NCBI RefSeq assembly: GCF_018417635.1
Contig: NZ_CP071007.1
Coordinates: forward strand, 3,286,501-3,350,500
Source of the DNA: Pseudomonas sp. SORT22
GTDB lineage: Bacteria > Pseudomonadota > Gammaproteobacteria > Pseudomonadales > Pseudomonadaceae
DNA: 64,000 nt
Direction: 5' to 3'
Positions 1 to 8,628 of the stretch are shown in pieces. The notes under the pieces were generated by a model, which did not search any database, had not been told where the DNA came from, and worked only from the letters and a program-made list of their open reading frames with translations. The first letter of the stretch is position 1. Every line of letters starts with the position of its first letter. A program made the translations under genes and the position numbers.

Positions 1-2
1 TG

Positions 3-386
3 GTGCTGCATTGGGGTTTTGAGGGCAGCTGGCGCGAGTGGCTGGGCAAGGAGCTGTGGCGCCAGGGCAGCAACCTGCAACTGCTGCGCAGCAACGGCCC
101 GAGCCTGCGCCTGCTGCGCTTTCCGCTGCTGTCGCTGGGCGCCTGGCTGCTCGACTTCATGGCTTTGTCGGCGCTGCTCGACGGTTACCCGCACCTGGCG
201 CTGTTGCTGCTGCTGGTCACCAGCTTGCCCGCGCTGGCCCTGAGCCTGCGCCAGAGCCTGAAACACCGCGACCTGCTGTTCGCCCTGCAGCTTTGGGGCC
301 TGCACTGGATTCGCCTGCACCTGGCCGGCGCGGCCTTCGTGCTCAGCCTGTTCAACTGGAACGCAAGGAGGCCCGCCCGTGGCTGA
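3..386 (+). CDS. C-terminal part of a membrane glycosyltransferase (5' end outside window)
   Basis: The reading frame is open from the first base, so the gene begins before the window and only its last ~127 residues are seen. They are rich in Leu and Trp and hold about three hydrophobic, membrane-type segments, ending in FNWNARRPARG. This pattern fits the C-terminal membrane part of a processive family 2 glycosyltransferase, but no catalytic motif is inside the window, so the family is inferred from position at the head of an exopolysaccharide operon. The stop overlaps the GTG start of the next gene by 8 bases, which suggests translational coupling. Confidence 0.6.
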   Translation: MLHWGFEGSWREWLGKELWRQGSNLQLLRSNGPSLRLLRFPLLSLGAWLLDFMALSALLDGYPHLALLLLLVTSLPALALSLRQSLKHRDLLFALQLWGLHWIRLHLAGAAFVLSLFNWNARRPARG

Positions 387-1515
387 GTTCATCTTTTGGT
401 TGTGCCTGTTGCTACCGTTCTATGCCTGGCTGGGCTACCCGCTGCTGCTGACTGTGGCGGCGCCGCTGTTCCCCCGTCACCGCCCCGCGCCGCTGGCGCC
501 GCAGCGGGTCAGCGTGGTGGTGGCCGCGCACAACGAAGCGCGCAATATCGACAACAAGCTGCGCAACCTGCTGGCCCAGGATTACCAGGCCCAGAGCCTG
601 CAGATCGTCGTCGCCAGCGATGGCTCCACGGATAGCACCGTGGCCCTGGCGCGCAGCTTTGACGACCCGCGCATCCAGGTCCTCGACCTGCCGCGCATGG
701 GCAAGAACAGCGTGCTCAACGTCGCCGTCACCCAGTGTACGGGCGACATCGTGGTGTTCACCGACGCCGATGTGCACTGGATTGACGGCACCCTCGCCGC
801 CTTGCTGGCACCCTTTGCCGACCCTGAAGTGGGCGGCACGGTGGGCAAGATGATCATCCCCGAGGCCGGCAAGGGCCTGAGCCTGGGCGAAAGCCTGTAC
901 CGCCACTACGAAGCCTGGCTGCGCCGGGTGGAGAGCCGCACCGGCTGCACGGTGTCGGCCGATGGCGCCCTGCAGGCACTGCGCCGCGAGCTGTACCAGC
1001 CGATTCCGGCGCGGGTCAACGACGACTTCTACATCAACACCTGCGCACCGGTGGCCGGCAAACGGGTGGTCTACGTTGACGAAGCCCAGGTGCTCGACCA
1101 GGGCGTGGACGAGGCCGACCGCCAGTTCAGCCGCCGCCAGCGCGTCACCGTCGGCGGCCTGATCAGCCTGGCCGCTCGCCGCGAACTGCTCAACCCGCTG
1201 CGCCACGGCCTGTACGCCATTGCCCTGATCAGCCACAAGCTGATCCGCCGCCTGGCGCCGGTGCTGCTGTTGCCCCTGCTGCTGGCCAACCTGTGGTTGC
1301 TCGACGGCCACGGCTTTTACCAACTGACCCTGGCCGCGCAACTGCTCGGCTATGCCATCGCCATCGCCGGCCTGCTGGACGTGCGCCAGCGCCTGCCCAA
1401 ACCGTTTCGCCTGGCGGCCTTCGTGCTGGTTACCCTGGCCGGCATGAGCGTCGGCCTGTGGCAGTTTTTACGCGGGCACAGCTACAACCAATGGAACCCC
1501 GACCAGACTCGATGA
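379..1515 (+). CDS. Family 2 glycosyltransferase (exopolysaccharide synthesis)
   Basis: 378 residues. A membrane anchor (residues ~1-25) precedes a GT-A fold: VSVVVAAHNEARNID near residue 43 binds the nucleotide sugar, and VVFTDADVHW carries the metal-binding DxD-like acidic pair. EAWLRRVES and the Q-R-V motif QRVTVGG correspond to the acceptor and Q-x-x-RW region of processive beta-glycosyltransferases. Two to three hydrophobic helices follow at the C-terminus. It should transfer sugars from a nucleotide donor to a growing polysaccharide at the inner membrane. The start is GTG, preceded by AAGGAGG at a good distance and overlapping the upstream gene; it is the second glycosyltransferase of the operon. 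The sugar cannot be predicted. Confidence 0.88.
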   Translation: MAEFIFWLCLLLPFYAWLGYPLLLTVAAPLFPRHRPAPLAPQRVSVVVAAHNEARNIDNKLRNLLAQDYQAQSLQIVVASDGSTDSTVALARSFDDPRIQVLDLPRMGKNSVLNVAVTQCTGDIVVFTDADVHWIDGTLAALLAPFADPEVGGTVGKMIIPEAGKGLSLGESLYRHYEAWLRRVESRTGCTVSADGALQALRRELYQPIPARVNDDFYINTCAPVAGKRVVYVDEAQVLDQGVDEADRQFSRRQRVTVGGLISLAARRELLNPLRHGLYAIALISHKLIRRLAPVLLLPLLLANLWLLDGHGFYQLTLAAQLLGYAIAIAGLLDVRQRLPKPFRLAAFVLVTLAGMSVGLWQFLRGHSYNQWNPDQTR

Positions 1516-1524
1516 GCACCTGAC

Positions 1525-2535
1525 ATGCCGATAAAAACCAGTATCAAGCGTGCCAGCGGTTGGCTGTACCTCAACTCCCCCAAGGGCCGCAGCCAGTTGC
1601 GCGGCGCCGGGGTGATCCTCATGCTGCACCGGGTGCTGGCCGACGACGACAGTGCCGCCCTGCCGCACCGCAATGAACTGTGCGTCGGCCCCCAGGCCTT
1701 CGAACGCCTGCTGCGCTGGTTGCAACGCCACTTTGACTGCGTACACCTGATGGACCTGCTCAAGGCCCACGAACACCCGCGCAGCGGCAACCGGCCGAAA
1801 GTGGCCCTGACCTTCGACGACGGCTGGCGCGACAACGCCCTCAATGCCTTCCCGCTGCTGCAGCAATACCAGGTGCCGGCGAGCATCTTTTTGTCCACCG
1901 ACTACATCGGCAGCCGCCAGCGCTTCTGGTGGGAGAGCCTGGGCGAAACCCTGTGGGGCAGCCACGGTGAAACACCGCGCCGGGCGCTGATCGAGCAGTT
2001 GCGCAAGATCGGCCGGCCGCTGCCGGCAGCCTACTTCATGAGCGATCGAGCCCATGCCCGCAGCCAGGCCCTGGGCAAATACCTGCAAAGCCTGAAAAGC
2101 CTGAGCCCGATGGCCCTGCATCACCTCACCGACGCCTGCCCGGCTGAATCCCTGCCCCAGGCCCTGGACTGGAACCAGGTGCGCCACCTGGAAAACTCCG
2201 GGCTGATCAGCTTCGGCCCCCACGGCGCCAGCCACGCGCTGCTGCCGGGCCTGGACGACCAGCGCCTGGAAGAAGAACTGAGCCGCAGCCACTACGCCCT
2301 GCAACAGGGCTGCAAACAGCCGCTGCCGGTGTACTGCTACCCCAACGGCGACCACGACGCGCGGGTGCGCGAGCGCCTGGCCGCGCACCGCTACCCCTTT
2401 GCCCTGAGCACCCGCGCCGGGATCTGCCAGGGCCATGACGACCCCTTGGCCCTGCCGCGTATCAGTGTCAGCCAGCGCAGCGCCAGCCGCCCTTCGCTGT
2501 TGGCCTGGCGCATCAGCCGCGGAGGCCGCCCATGA
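1525..2535 (+). CDS. Polysaccharide deacetylase (NodB-type)
   Basis: 336 residues. VILMLHRVL at the N-terminus and LTFDDGWRDN around residue 94 are the first NodB (carbohydrate esterase 4) motif with the paired aspartates; FGPHGASHALL around residue 235 supplies the two metal-binding histidines (H-x3-H). It removes acetyl groups from N- or O-acetylated sugars. No clear signal peptide is present, so it may act on a lipid-linked intermediate or a cytoplasmic face. Its stop overlaps the flippase start by four bases (ATGA), a typical coupled operon junction. With two acyltransferases and a second deacetylase downstream it points to a polymer with tuned acyl decoration. Confidence 0.87.
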   Translation: MPIKTSIKRASGWLYLNSPKGRSQLRGAGVILMLHRVLADDDSAALPHRNELCVGPQAFERLLRWLQRHFDCVHLMDLLKAHEHPRSGNRPKVALTFDDGWRDNALNAFPLLQQYQVPASIFLSTDYIGSRQRFWWESLGETLWGSHGETPRRALIEQLRKIGRPLPAAYFMSDRAHARSQALGKYLQSLKSLSPMALHHLTDACPAESLPQALDWNQVRHLENSGLISFGPHGASHALLPGLDDQRLEEELSRSHYALQQGCKQPLPVYCYPNGDHDARVRERLAAHRYPFALSTRAGICQGHDDPLALPRISVSQRSASRPSLLAWRISRGGRP

Positions 2536-3836
2536 GCCGCAGCCACTACGTGCGCCACCTGCTGCTGAGCATGGGCACGCGCCTGGCGATGATCGCCCTG
2601 CGGCTGATGCGCAACGTGCTGCTGGCGCGCATCCTGGGCCCCAGCGAGCGCGGCCTGTTCGCCCTGCTCAGCACCCTGCCCGACCTGATCAGCGCCGCCA
2701 CCAGCGGCGGGCTCAACACCGCCGTCGGTTACCAGGCGGCCAAGCAGCGCAGCATGGGCCTGCTGCTCAGCCAGGTGCTGATCTACGGCTGCCTGGTGGC
2801 CGGCGCCTTGACCCTGGTCTGCGTGGCCCTGGCCCGGGAGTTCGGCACAGAACTGGAAGTGACCACCCAGCTGGGCCTGCTGGCCTGGCTGTTGCTGCTG
2901 GCGGTGCCGTTGACGGTGCTTAAAAGCGGCCTGCTGACCCTGCACAACGCCACCGGCGGCGTCGGCGCCTTCAACGCCCTGCGCCTGACCGAGTCGCTGG
3001 TGCCGCTGCTGCTGTTTGTCGGCCTGTTCTGGATGTGGCAGCACGCGGCCCTGGAAGCGGCGCTGATCAGCTGGCTGCTGGGCCTGAGCCTGGTGGTCAT
3101 GCTCGGTTTGTACTGGCTCGGCCGGCAGCACTCGATCCGCCTGTGCTGGGACCGCAGCGGCCAGCGCGAGCTGCTCTCCTATAGCGCCAAGAGCCACCCG
3201 GACTTATTGTTCCAGCAGGTGATTCTGCGCTCCGACTACCTGTTCATCAGCGCCATGCTCGGCAGCGCCGCGCTGGGCCATTACGCCATGGCCAGCGCCG
3301 CCGCCGAACTGCTGCTGATCGTCCCTGAGGCGGTGACCACACCGCTGATGAAACGCCTGCTGCAGCAGGACGCCGGCATGGACAAGCTTACCCCGCTGGC
3401 CCTGCGCCTGACCGCCACGGTGATGCTCGGCGCCTGCCTGAGCATGGCGCTGATTGGCGAGTGGCTGATCGTCACCCTGTTCGGCGCCGAGTACCAACCG
3501 GCCTATCCGGCGCTTCTGGCCTTGCTGCCGGGGCTGTTCGGCCTGTGCTATGCGAGCATCCTGCGCCTCGACCTGCTGGGCAAGAACCGCCCCGGCACAG
3601 TATCGCTGATGATGGGCCTGGGCGCAGCGCTGAACCTGCTGCTCAACGTGCTGTTGATCCCCACCTATGGCATCGTCGGCGCTGCGGCGGCCTCATCCAT
3701 CGCTTACCTGGCGGTGACCCTGGCGATGCTGCTGTTGTACTGCAAGCTCAGCGGCGTGCCGTTCTGGCAAACCCTGCTGGTACTGCCCAGCGACCTCGCG
3801 CCGCTTCGGCAGATGCTGCAACGGCGGCCGGCATGA
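2532..3836 (+). CDS. Wzx-like polysaccharide flippase
   Basis: 434 residues with about twelve hydrophobic helices, beginning with the basic segment RLAMIALRLMRNVLLARILGPSERGLFAL that is characteristic of the MOP/MATE-like polysaccharide exporter family (RfbX/Wzx). It should flip lipid-linked oligosaccharide units across the inner membrane. Length is usual for the family. The start overlaps the deacetylase stop, and its own stop overlaps the next ATG by three bases, so the whole block is translated as one operon. No Wzy polymerase is obvious within the window; it may lie upstream of it. Confidence 0.87.
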   Translation: MSRSHYVRHLLLSMGTRLAMIALRLMRNVLLARILGPSERGLFALLSTLPDLISAATSGGLNTAVGYQAAKQRSMGLLLSQVLIYGCLVAGALTLVCVALAREFGTELEVTTQLGLLAWLLLLAVPLTVLKSGLLTLHNATGGVGAFNALRLTESLVPLLLFVGLFWMWQHAALEAALISWLLGLSLVVMLGLYWLGRQHSIRLCWDRSGQRELLSYSAKSHPDLLFQQVILRSDYLFISAMLGSAALGHYAMASAAAELLLIVPEAVTTPLMKRLLQQDAGMDKLTPLALRLTATVMLGACLSMALIGEWLIVTLFGAEYQPAYPALLALLPGLFGLCYASILRLDLLGKNRPGTVSLMMGLGAALNLLLNVLLIPTYGIVGAAAASSIAYLAVTLAMLLLYCKLSGVPFWQTLLVLPSDLAPLRQMLQRRPA

Positions 3837-5752
3837 AAGCCCTGGCCCTGGTGGTGAGCGGCGTGCTGGTGAGCGCCACGCTACAGGCTGCGCCCCTGCA
3901 ATGGGGCGACTTGCGCGATGGCAGCCTGTACCTGCAAGCGAGCAAGGCCGACACCGTCACGGTCAGCTGGCAACCGGCCTGGCAGGCCGAGGCCAACCCC
4001 GAGCGCATCTTTTTGCTCGACGGCCAGGGCCACTTGCAGGCCGAGCGCGCGATCAAGGCCGATGAAAGCCGAGGCCGGGTGCAATGGCCGCTGACGGCGA
4101 GCGCCAGCGACTACCAGGTGGAAATCCCCGGCTACAGCTTTCGCCGTTACCGCATCGAGCATGCCGACAGCACCCGGGTGCTGTTCGCCCCGGCCAAGGT
4201 GCACTTCAGCGCCGAGGTCGGGCCCAATGTCGAGCTGTACTTCAAAGTGCCCGCGGGCGAGAAAGCCACCCTGGCCGGCAAATATCATGGCGGCGTACGC
4301 AGCCTGCAGGTGCAGCGCCTGGGCGACAGCCAGCAACTGAGCCTGGCGCTCAAGCCCTACCCCGCCTATTGGCAGTTCGATCGCCTGGCGCTGCCGCAGT
4401 CGAGCAAAGAGCAGACCTTCCGCCTGCAACTGCAAGGCCGTGGCAAGGTGGCGTTCTGGCTCGACGGCAGCGCCAACCTGTTCGCCCAGCAGCCCGGGCA
4501 ACTACGCCCGCTACACAACAGCGACGGCAAGGTCGCGCTCAGCCTTGGCCACACCGTACTGGGCCGCACCCCGGACCTGGGCGTCAACCTGCCCTATGTA
4601 CTGCCGCCGCCATCAAGCTACGCCGTGCTCGATGCCCTGCAACCGCAAGCAGCCGGCTACTACAGCTTCGCCGACCTGCTGGCACGCAAGCCCGGCTATG
4701 AAACGGCCTTTCGCAGCTTTTATCAGCAACGCTACAACATCAAACAGGACATCACCCTGCTGGCCGGCACCGGCCGCGAATCGGTACTGGCCGCCGACCG
4801 CATCCGCAACGACGGCCTCGACGACTGGCTGAACACCACCCGCACGCTGGGCGGCAACAGCCTGCACTACCTGGCCTTCGCCGACGAACCGAACCTCAAC
4901 TACAGCGACTACCCCACCTTCAGCCGCTACTTCCAGGCCATGGCCGAGCGCGTACAACGCAGCCCCGGCGCCCGCGAAGCCGGGGTGCGCATCGCCATGC
5001 CGGCAAGCTCGCGACTGGTCAACGGCCCGCTGCACAGCGACAGCGAAAAGCGCATCGGCCTTGACTGGGCACAGCGCCTGCTCAAGGAGCACGGTGCGCA
5101 GATCGACGCCCTGGCCTGGCACGAATGGATGGTCCGCGACCTGCTGGCCACCCGCAGCTACCGCGACTCGGTGCGCCAGGCCGCCAGGCTGGTCGGCCTC
5201 GATGCCCAGGGGCGGCCGAACAAGGCGCTGCTGCTGGACCAGACCAACCTCTCCAGCGGCTCGAGCCTGAGCCCCTACGACCAGGAAACCCACTTCACCG
5301 CCCTGTGGTGGGCCTCGGTGGTGATCAACGCCTCCCAGGACGGCCTGCTCGACATGCTCAACTGGTTCCACGTCGCCGACGAGCCCGAATGGCCCAAGGG
5401 CATGGTCCGGGTGCTGGGCGAAAACCGTTTTGAACTAAAGCCCGTGGGCCTGGCCCAGCAGTTCATCCAGCAGCACTGGCTCGACCAGGTGCTGGCCCTG
5501 GACAACGACGCCTTCGAAGTCGACGCCCTGGCCATGGCCCGTGGCAAGCAGCGCAGCCTGTTGGGGGTGAACAAGGGCGAGCGCCTGCAACAGGTGACCC
5601 TTGCCACCGAACAACGCTGCGCTGCAGGCGCCCTGAGCTTTTTCGGCCCCGACAACAGCACACGCCGCGCGCAGTTTGTCTGCGAGCAAGGCCGTATCCA
5701 TTTTCAATTGCCAGGGCAAACCTTGTTCGCCCTGACCTGGAGCGCGTCATGA
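3833..5752 (+). CDS. Exported glycoside hydrolase-like protein of the exopolysaccharide operon
   Basis: 639 residues. The ATG at 3833 overlaps the flippase stop and gives a clean signal peptide (MKALALVVSGVLVSATLQAA), so it is preferred over a longer open frame. The N-terminal ~270 residues are beta-rich. The C-terminal half looks like a TIM-barrel glycosidase: LHYLAFADEPNLNYSDYP contains a D-E-P motif in the position of the N-E-P acid/base of clan GH-A, and LAWHEWMV and LLLDQTNLSSG follow in later strands. Such hydrolases are common in polysaccharide operons, where they trim or release polymer in the periplasm. The nucleophile is not certain, so catalysis is inferred. Confidence 0.72.
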   Translation: MKALALVVSGVLVSATLQAAPLQWGDLRDGSLYLQASKADTVTVSWQPAWQAEANPERIFLLDGQGHLQAERAIKADESRGRVQWPLTASASDYQVEIPGYSFRRYRIEHADSTRVLFAPAKVHFSAEVGPNVELYFKVPAGEKATLAGKYHGGVRSLQVQRLGDSQQLSLALKPYPAYWQFDRLALPQSSKEQTFRLQLQGRGKVAFWLDGSANLFAQQPGQLRPLHNSDGKVALSLGHTVLGRTPDLGVNLPYVLPPPSSYAVLDALQPQAAGYYSFADLLARKPGYETAFRSFYQQRYNIKQDITLLAGTGRESVLAADRIRNDGLDDWLNTTRTLGGNSLHYLAFADEPNLNYSDYPTFSRYFQAMAERVQRSPGAREAGVRIAMPASSRLVNGPLHSDSEKRIGLDWAQRLLKEHGAQIDALAWHEWMVRDLLATRSYRDSVRQAARLVGLDAQGRPNKALLLDQTNLSSGSSLSPYDQETHFTALWWASVVINASQDGLLDMLNWFHVADEPEWPKGMVRVLGENRFELKPVGLAQQFIQQHWLDQVLALDNDAFEVDALAMARGKQRSLLGVNKGERLQQVTLATEQRCAAGALSFFGPDNSTRRAQFVCEQGRIHFQLPGQTLFALTWSAS

Positions 5753-5786
5753 GCGCGCACCTCACCTGCCAGAAACAGGAGGCACC

Positions 5787-6476
5787 ATGAGTGCTTTGAG
5801 CAAGATCCAGGATCGCATCCAGCGCAAAGGACTGCGTAATACCATCAACGCTGGGGTCAAGCGCTACCTGTTCTACCATTGGCAGCTGCTGTGGATGGAG
5901 CGCGACCTGGTCAGCCCCGTGCCGCCGCACAAACTCAAACCCTACCCGCCGCTGCGGGTCGAGCCGATCACCGTGCACAACGTGCGGGCTTTCGCCAAAC
6001 ACTTTGGCGACCGCATCGAGACCATGCGCGAGCTGGCCGCCGAGGGCCACACCGGGCTGATGTTCCTCGATGACGCCGGTGACGTGGTGGCATTCATCTG
6101 GGGCAGCCTGCGCCACTACCACGACCGCCACTTCTACGGCTGCTGGTTCCCGGTCGAGCCCGGGCAGTTCTTTGAATTTGGCGGCGAGCTGGCGCGCAAG
6201 TACTGGGGCACCGAGCTTTCGGTCGACCTGCAGCTGGAGCTGTGGAAGGCCATGGCCGCCCAGGGCTGCGACACCGTGGTGGACGTGTGCGAAAGCCACA
6301 ACATCCCGGCGCTCAAGCTGCACCTGCGCATGGGCTATAAGGAACAAGGACGGGTGATGAATGTGTACTGCCTGTTCGGCCGCTGGAAGTTCTACCGCGA
6401 AACCCGCTACAGCGAATCGCGCCTGGAGCCCCTGCGCAAACCTGAAGCAAGCCCCGCCCCGGCCACGGTGACCTGA
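5787..6476 (+). CDS. GNAT-family N-acetyltransferase-like protein
   Basis: 229 residues, ATG preceded by AGGAGGC. The central part (residues ~50-200) fits a GNAT fold: a beta strand with GLMFLDDAGDVVAFIWGS, the conserved helix region SVDLQLELWKAMAAQG, and a final VVDVCESHNIPALKLHLRMGYKEQGR, which is the classic asparagine/aromatic end of GNAT domains (N-x-x-A-x-x-L-x-x-x-G-Y). It probably transfers an acyl group from acyl-CoA to a sugar amine or lipid-linked intermediate of this operon. Substrate unknown. It ends four bases before the next gene. Confidence 0.78.
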   Translation: MSALSKIQDRIQRKGLRNTINAGVKRYLFYHWQLLWMERDLVSPVPPHKLKPYPPLRVEPITVHNVRAFAKHFGDRIETMRELAAEGHTGLMFLDDAGDVVAFIWGSLRHYHDRHFYGCWFPVEPGQFFEFGGELARKYWGTELSVDLQLELWKAMAAQGCDTVVDVCESHNIPALKLHLRMGYKEQGRVMNVYCLFGRWKFYRETRYSESRLEPLRKPEASPAPATVT

Positions 6477-6480
6477 ACCC

Positions 6481-7653
6481 ATGAGCCTTGAACTGCAGTG
6501 GTACCCGTCGCTGGCGGCGGCGGACTTCCCCGCCGCCGACTACGAGCAACTGCGCCAGCAACTGGCCGACAGCACGCCGTTCAACCACCTGGGCTGGCTG
6601 CTGGCGGCCGAAGCGTCACTGATGGCCGGGCAACAACTGCAGGTGCTGGTGGGCCGCGACCAGGGCCGGTTGTGCCTGTGCCTGCCGCTGGTACGCGGCA
6701 CTGAGCGCTTCGGCCCATTGACGGTGCAGGTGGTGCGGCACCTGGGCTACCCGCTCAGCGACCGCATCGCCCTGCTCTGCGACCTGCCGGCCAAAGCGGC
6801 CGCGCAAGTGCTAAGGGCAATCCGCAAGCAACTGCCCCATGCCCTGCTGCAACTGGACGAAGTGCCCGACGACGCGGCGGCCCACAGCCTGCTCAGCCGC
6901 TGGGCGCGGCGCAGCTCCACCCATGAGCAGCGCCTGAACTGCCGGGTGCCGGTGCACCGCATCGTGCCCGAAGACCGTCAGGAAATCAGCGGCGACCCGC
7001 GCTACAAACTGCGCCGCGCGCGTAAGCGCATTGCCGCCTGCGGCGCCCAGGTACGCAGGGTTACCCCGGATGCCAACACCATCACGCCACTGCTCGATGC
7101 CATCAGCGCTGTCGAAGAGCTCAGCTGGAAAGGCGACGACGAGGTCGGCATCTTCTCTGGCCGCCTGCGCCGCCAGTGGATGTACCAGGCCTTCAGCGGC
7201 CTGGCGGCCCAAGGCCTGGTGCGCATGGTGCTGCTGGAGCTCGACGGCCGCTGCATCAGTTACCGCCTGGGGGTGTTCGAGCGCGGCCGGGTGTACGACT
7301 ACAACCTGGCCTTCGTGCCCGCCTATGCCGAGCTTGGCAGTGGCCGGGTGCTGCTCGAGGAATGGATTCACTGGGGCCTGGACGACGGCTGGGAATGGGT
7401 CGACGCCTCGCGGGTGAGCCTGCACAACTCCAGCCACCAACTGCACGAACGCATGAGCGGCGCCGTTGAACACCAGCGCCGAAGCTTCTACAGCTGGCGC
7501 CCCAGCGGCCTGGCCCTGGGCCTGGCCCTGCGCCTGTGGCAACGCTTCAAGCCACAGTTGCAACGCCTGCGCCAAACACCCTCGGCCACCCCCGCCGAGC
7601 CCGACTCGCCACAGGAGAACCCGGATGCCCTCACAGGTCATAGTCAACGCTGA
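6481..7653 (+). CDS. FemAB/BioF2-like GNAT acyltransferase
   Basis: 390 residues. The second half (~170-330) carries features of the acetyltransferase_6 (BioF2-like, FemAB-related) fold: basic RYKLRRARKRIAACGAQVRRV, then ISAVEELSWKGDDEVGIFS, a GRCISYRLGVFERGRVYDYNLAFVPAYAELGSGRVLLEEWIHWGLDDGWEWVDASR core. This family is frequent in exopolysaccharide and exosortase loci and modifies sugar units or lipid carriers. The 3' end overlaps the next gene's start by 29 bases. It is the second acyltransferase in a row, and the two are not obviously duplicates of each other. Confidence 0.78.
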   Translation: MSLELQWYPSLAAADFPAADYEQLRQQLADSTPFNHLGWLLAAEASLMAGQQLQVLVGRDQGRLCLCLPLVRGTERFGPLTVQVVRHLGYPLSDRIALLCDLPAKAAAQVLRAIRKQLPHALLQLDEVPDDAAAHSLLSRWARRSSTHEQRLNCRVPVHRIVPEDRQEISGDPRYKLRRARKRIAACGAQVRRVTPDANTITPLLDAISAVEELSWKGDDEVGIFSGRLRRQWMYQAFSGLAAQGLVRMVLLELDGRCISYRLGVFERGRVYDYNLAFVPAYAELGSGRVLLEEWIHWGLDDGWEWVDASRVSLHNSSHQLHERMSGAVEHQRRSFYSWRPSGLALGLALRLWQRFKPQLQRLRQTPSATPAEPDSPQENPDALTGHSQR

Positions 7654-8413
7654 CGACTTCGGCCTCAGCGCCCACACCAACGCGGTCATCCTGCATGCCT
7701 TCCAGGCCGGGCTGATCAGCTCGGCCACGGCCATGGCCAACATGCCGGCCTTCAGCGCCGCCTGCAGCCTGGCGCAACTGCCGGCCTTGCGCGGGCGTAT
7801 CGGCCTGCACTTCAACCTCACCTACGGCCGGCCGCTAAGCCAAGCCATTCGCCAGCAGCCGCGCTTCTGCGCGCCCAACGGCGAATTCGACCTGCGCCTG
7901 AAACAACGCACCCTGCGCCTGAGCCGCGCCGAGCGCGACGCCGTTGAGCAGGAACTGCAGGCGCAGTGGCAACACTGCCTGAACCAGGGCCTGATGCCCA
8001 GCCACCTGGACTCGCACCAGCATGTGCACAACATCTGGCCCATTGGCGTAATCGTCGCCCGTTTTGCGGCGCGCGAAGGCGTGGCGGTGAGGTTGGCGCG
8101 TAATCTTGGGCATAACATCGGGCCGCTGAAGCGGGTGTTCAAAACGTTGCTAAATAGGCGCTTGAAGCAGTTGGCGGGGGCGACGGCGGATTATGTGTGT
8201 ACGCCGGCGGATTTACGCGCGGGGTTAGCGCCGGCGGATGGGTTGCTGGAGGTGGTGGCGCATCCGAGTGCGTTGGGGGGGCATGATTTTGGCGATGCGT
8301 ATTTGGGCAGTGGGGAGTCGTTGAAGGCGTTGGTGGAGTTAAGGCTGGTTGGCATACCAAAAGTTGGATACCAAGTATTGTATTCCAATGACAACGTTAC
8401 CGACTTGCAATAG
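7625..8413 (+). CDS. ChbG/HpnK (YdjC-like) carbohydrate deacetylase
   Basis: 262 residues from the ATG at 7625, which directly precedes the diagnostic QVIVNADDFGLS; a longer in-frame extension is rejected because it lies inside the previous gene, and AGGAGAACCCGG precedes this ATG. The YdjC family deacetylates chito- or other N-acetylated oligosaccharides; LDSHQHVHNIWPI around residue 120 gives the metal-binding histidines and IGLHFNLTYGRPL is also conserved. It is the second deacetylase of the operon and the last gene before a strong terminator. Base composition becomes G-rich and less biased near its 3' end, then drops to AT-rich beyond it, marking an island boundary. Confidence 0.85.
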   Translation: MPSQVIVNADDFGLSAHTNAVILHAFQAGLISSATAMANMPAFSAACSLAQLPALRGRIGLHFNLTYGRPLSQAIRQQPRFCAPNGEFDLRLKQRTLRLSRAERDAVEQELQAQWQHCLNQGLMPSHLDSHQHVHNIWPIGVIVARFAAREGVAVRLARNLGHNIGPLKRVFKTLLNRRLKQLAGATADYVCTPADLRAGLAPADGLLEVVAHPSALGGHDFGDAYLGSGESLKALVELRLVGIPKVGYQVLYSNDNVTDLQ

Positions 8414-8415
8414 TG

Positions 8416-8457
8416 AAGGCTGATCACCCGTCAGAGTTATGACGAGTGATCAGTCTT
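8416..8457 (+). terminator. Hairpin terminator after the exopolysaccharide operon
   Basis: Long imperfect inverted repeat: left arm GGCTGATCACCCGTCA (8418-8433) and right arm TGACGAGTGATCAGTC (8440-8455) pair over 16 positions with two G-T-type differences and a six-base loop. It lies just after the ChbG stop and before an AT-rich stretch. The same hairpin would read from the minus strand and could also end the RHS transcript that converges on it. Confidence 0.75.
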
Positions 8458-8628
8458 GCCTATAAAAATATTTACCTTTAAGAATTTAGCACTGATAACG
8501 CTCTGTCATCAAAGGATTCCTTTCCTTCGATGAGTTGGGACTCTACAAAACCTTGGTTTCCGAGAGACTACAGTAGGATTTTCTGGGGTTTCGTACAGAG
8601 CCTAGGCCGCCGACTACACATGCAGCAG
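8458..8628. other. AT-rich gap between operon terminator and RHS stop; no immunity gene
   Basis: 171 bases that follow the RHS gene on the minus strand, exactly where a polymorphic toxin would keep its immunity gene. I read both strands and find only very short frames (for example 7 and 17 codons on the minus strand). A 154-codon plus-strand frame starting at 8530 is antisense to the RHS C-terminus and has no protein-like features. Confidence 0.6.

Noticed and set aside
412..1341. Long minus-strand open frame across the glycosyltransferase gene
   Set aside because: Antisense shadow of a high-GC gene: Ala/Gln/Gly/His-rich, no motifs, no ribosome binding site. The same holds for similar frames opposite ilvA, the oxidase, gntP and the kinases.
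3461..3832. Upstream extension of the exported glycosidase-like protein
   Set aside because: It lies in another frame of the flippase gene; the ATG at 3833 gives an immediate signal peptide and coupled start.
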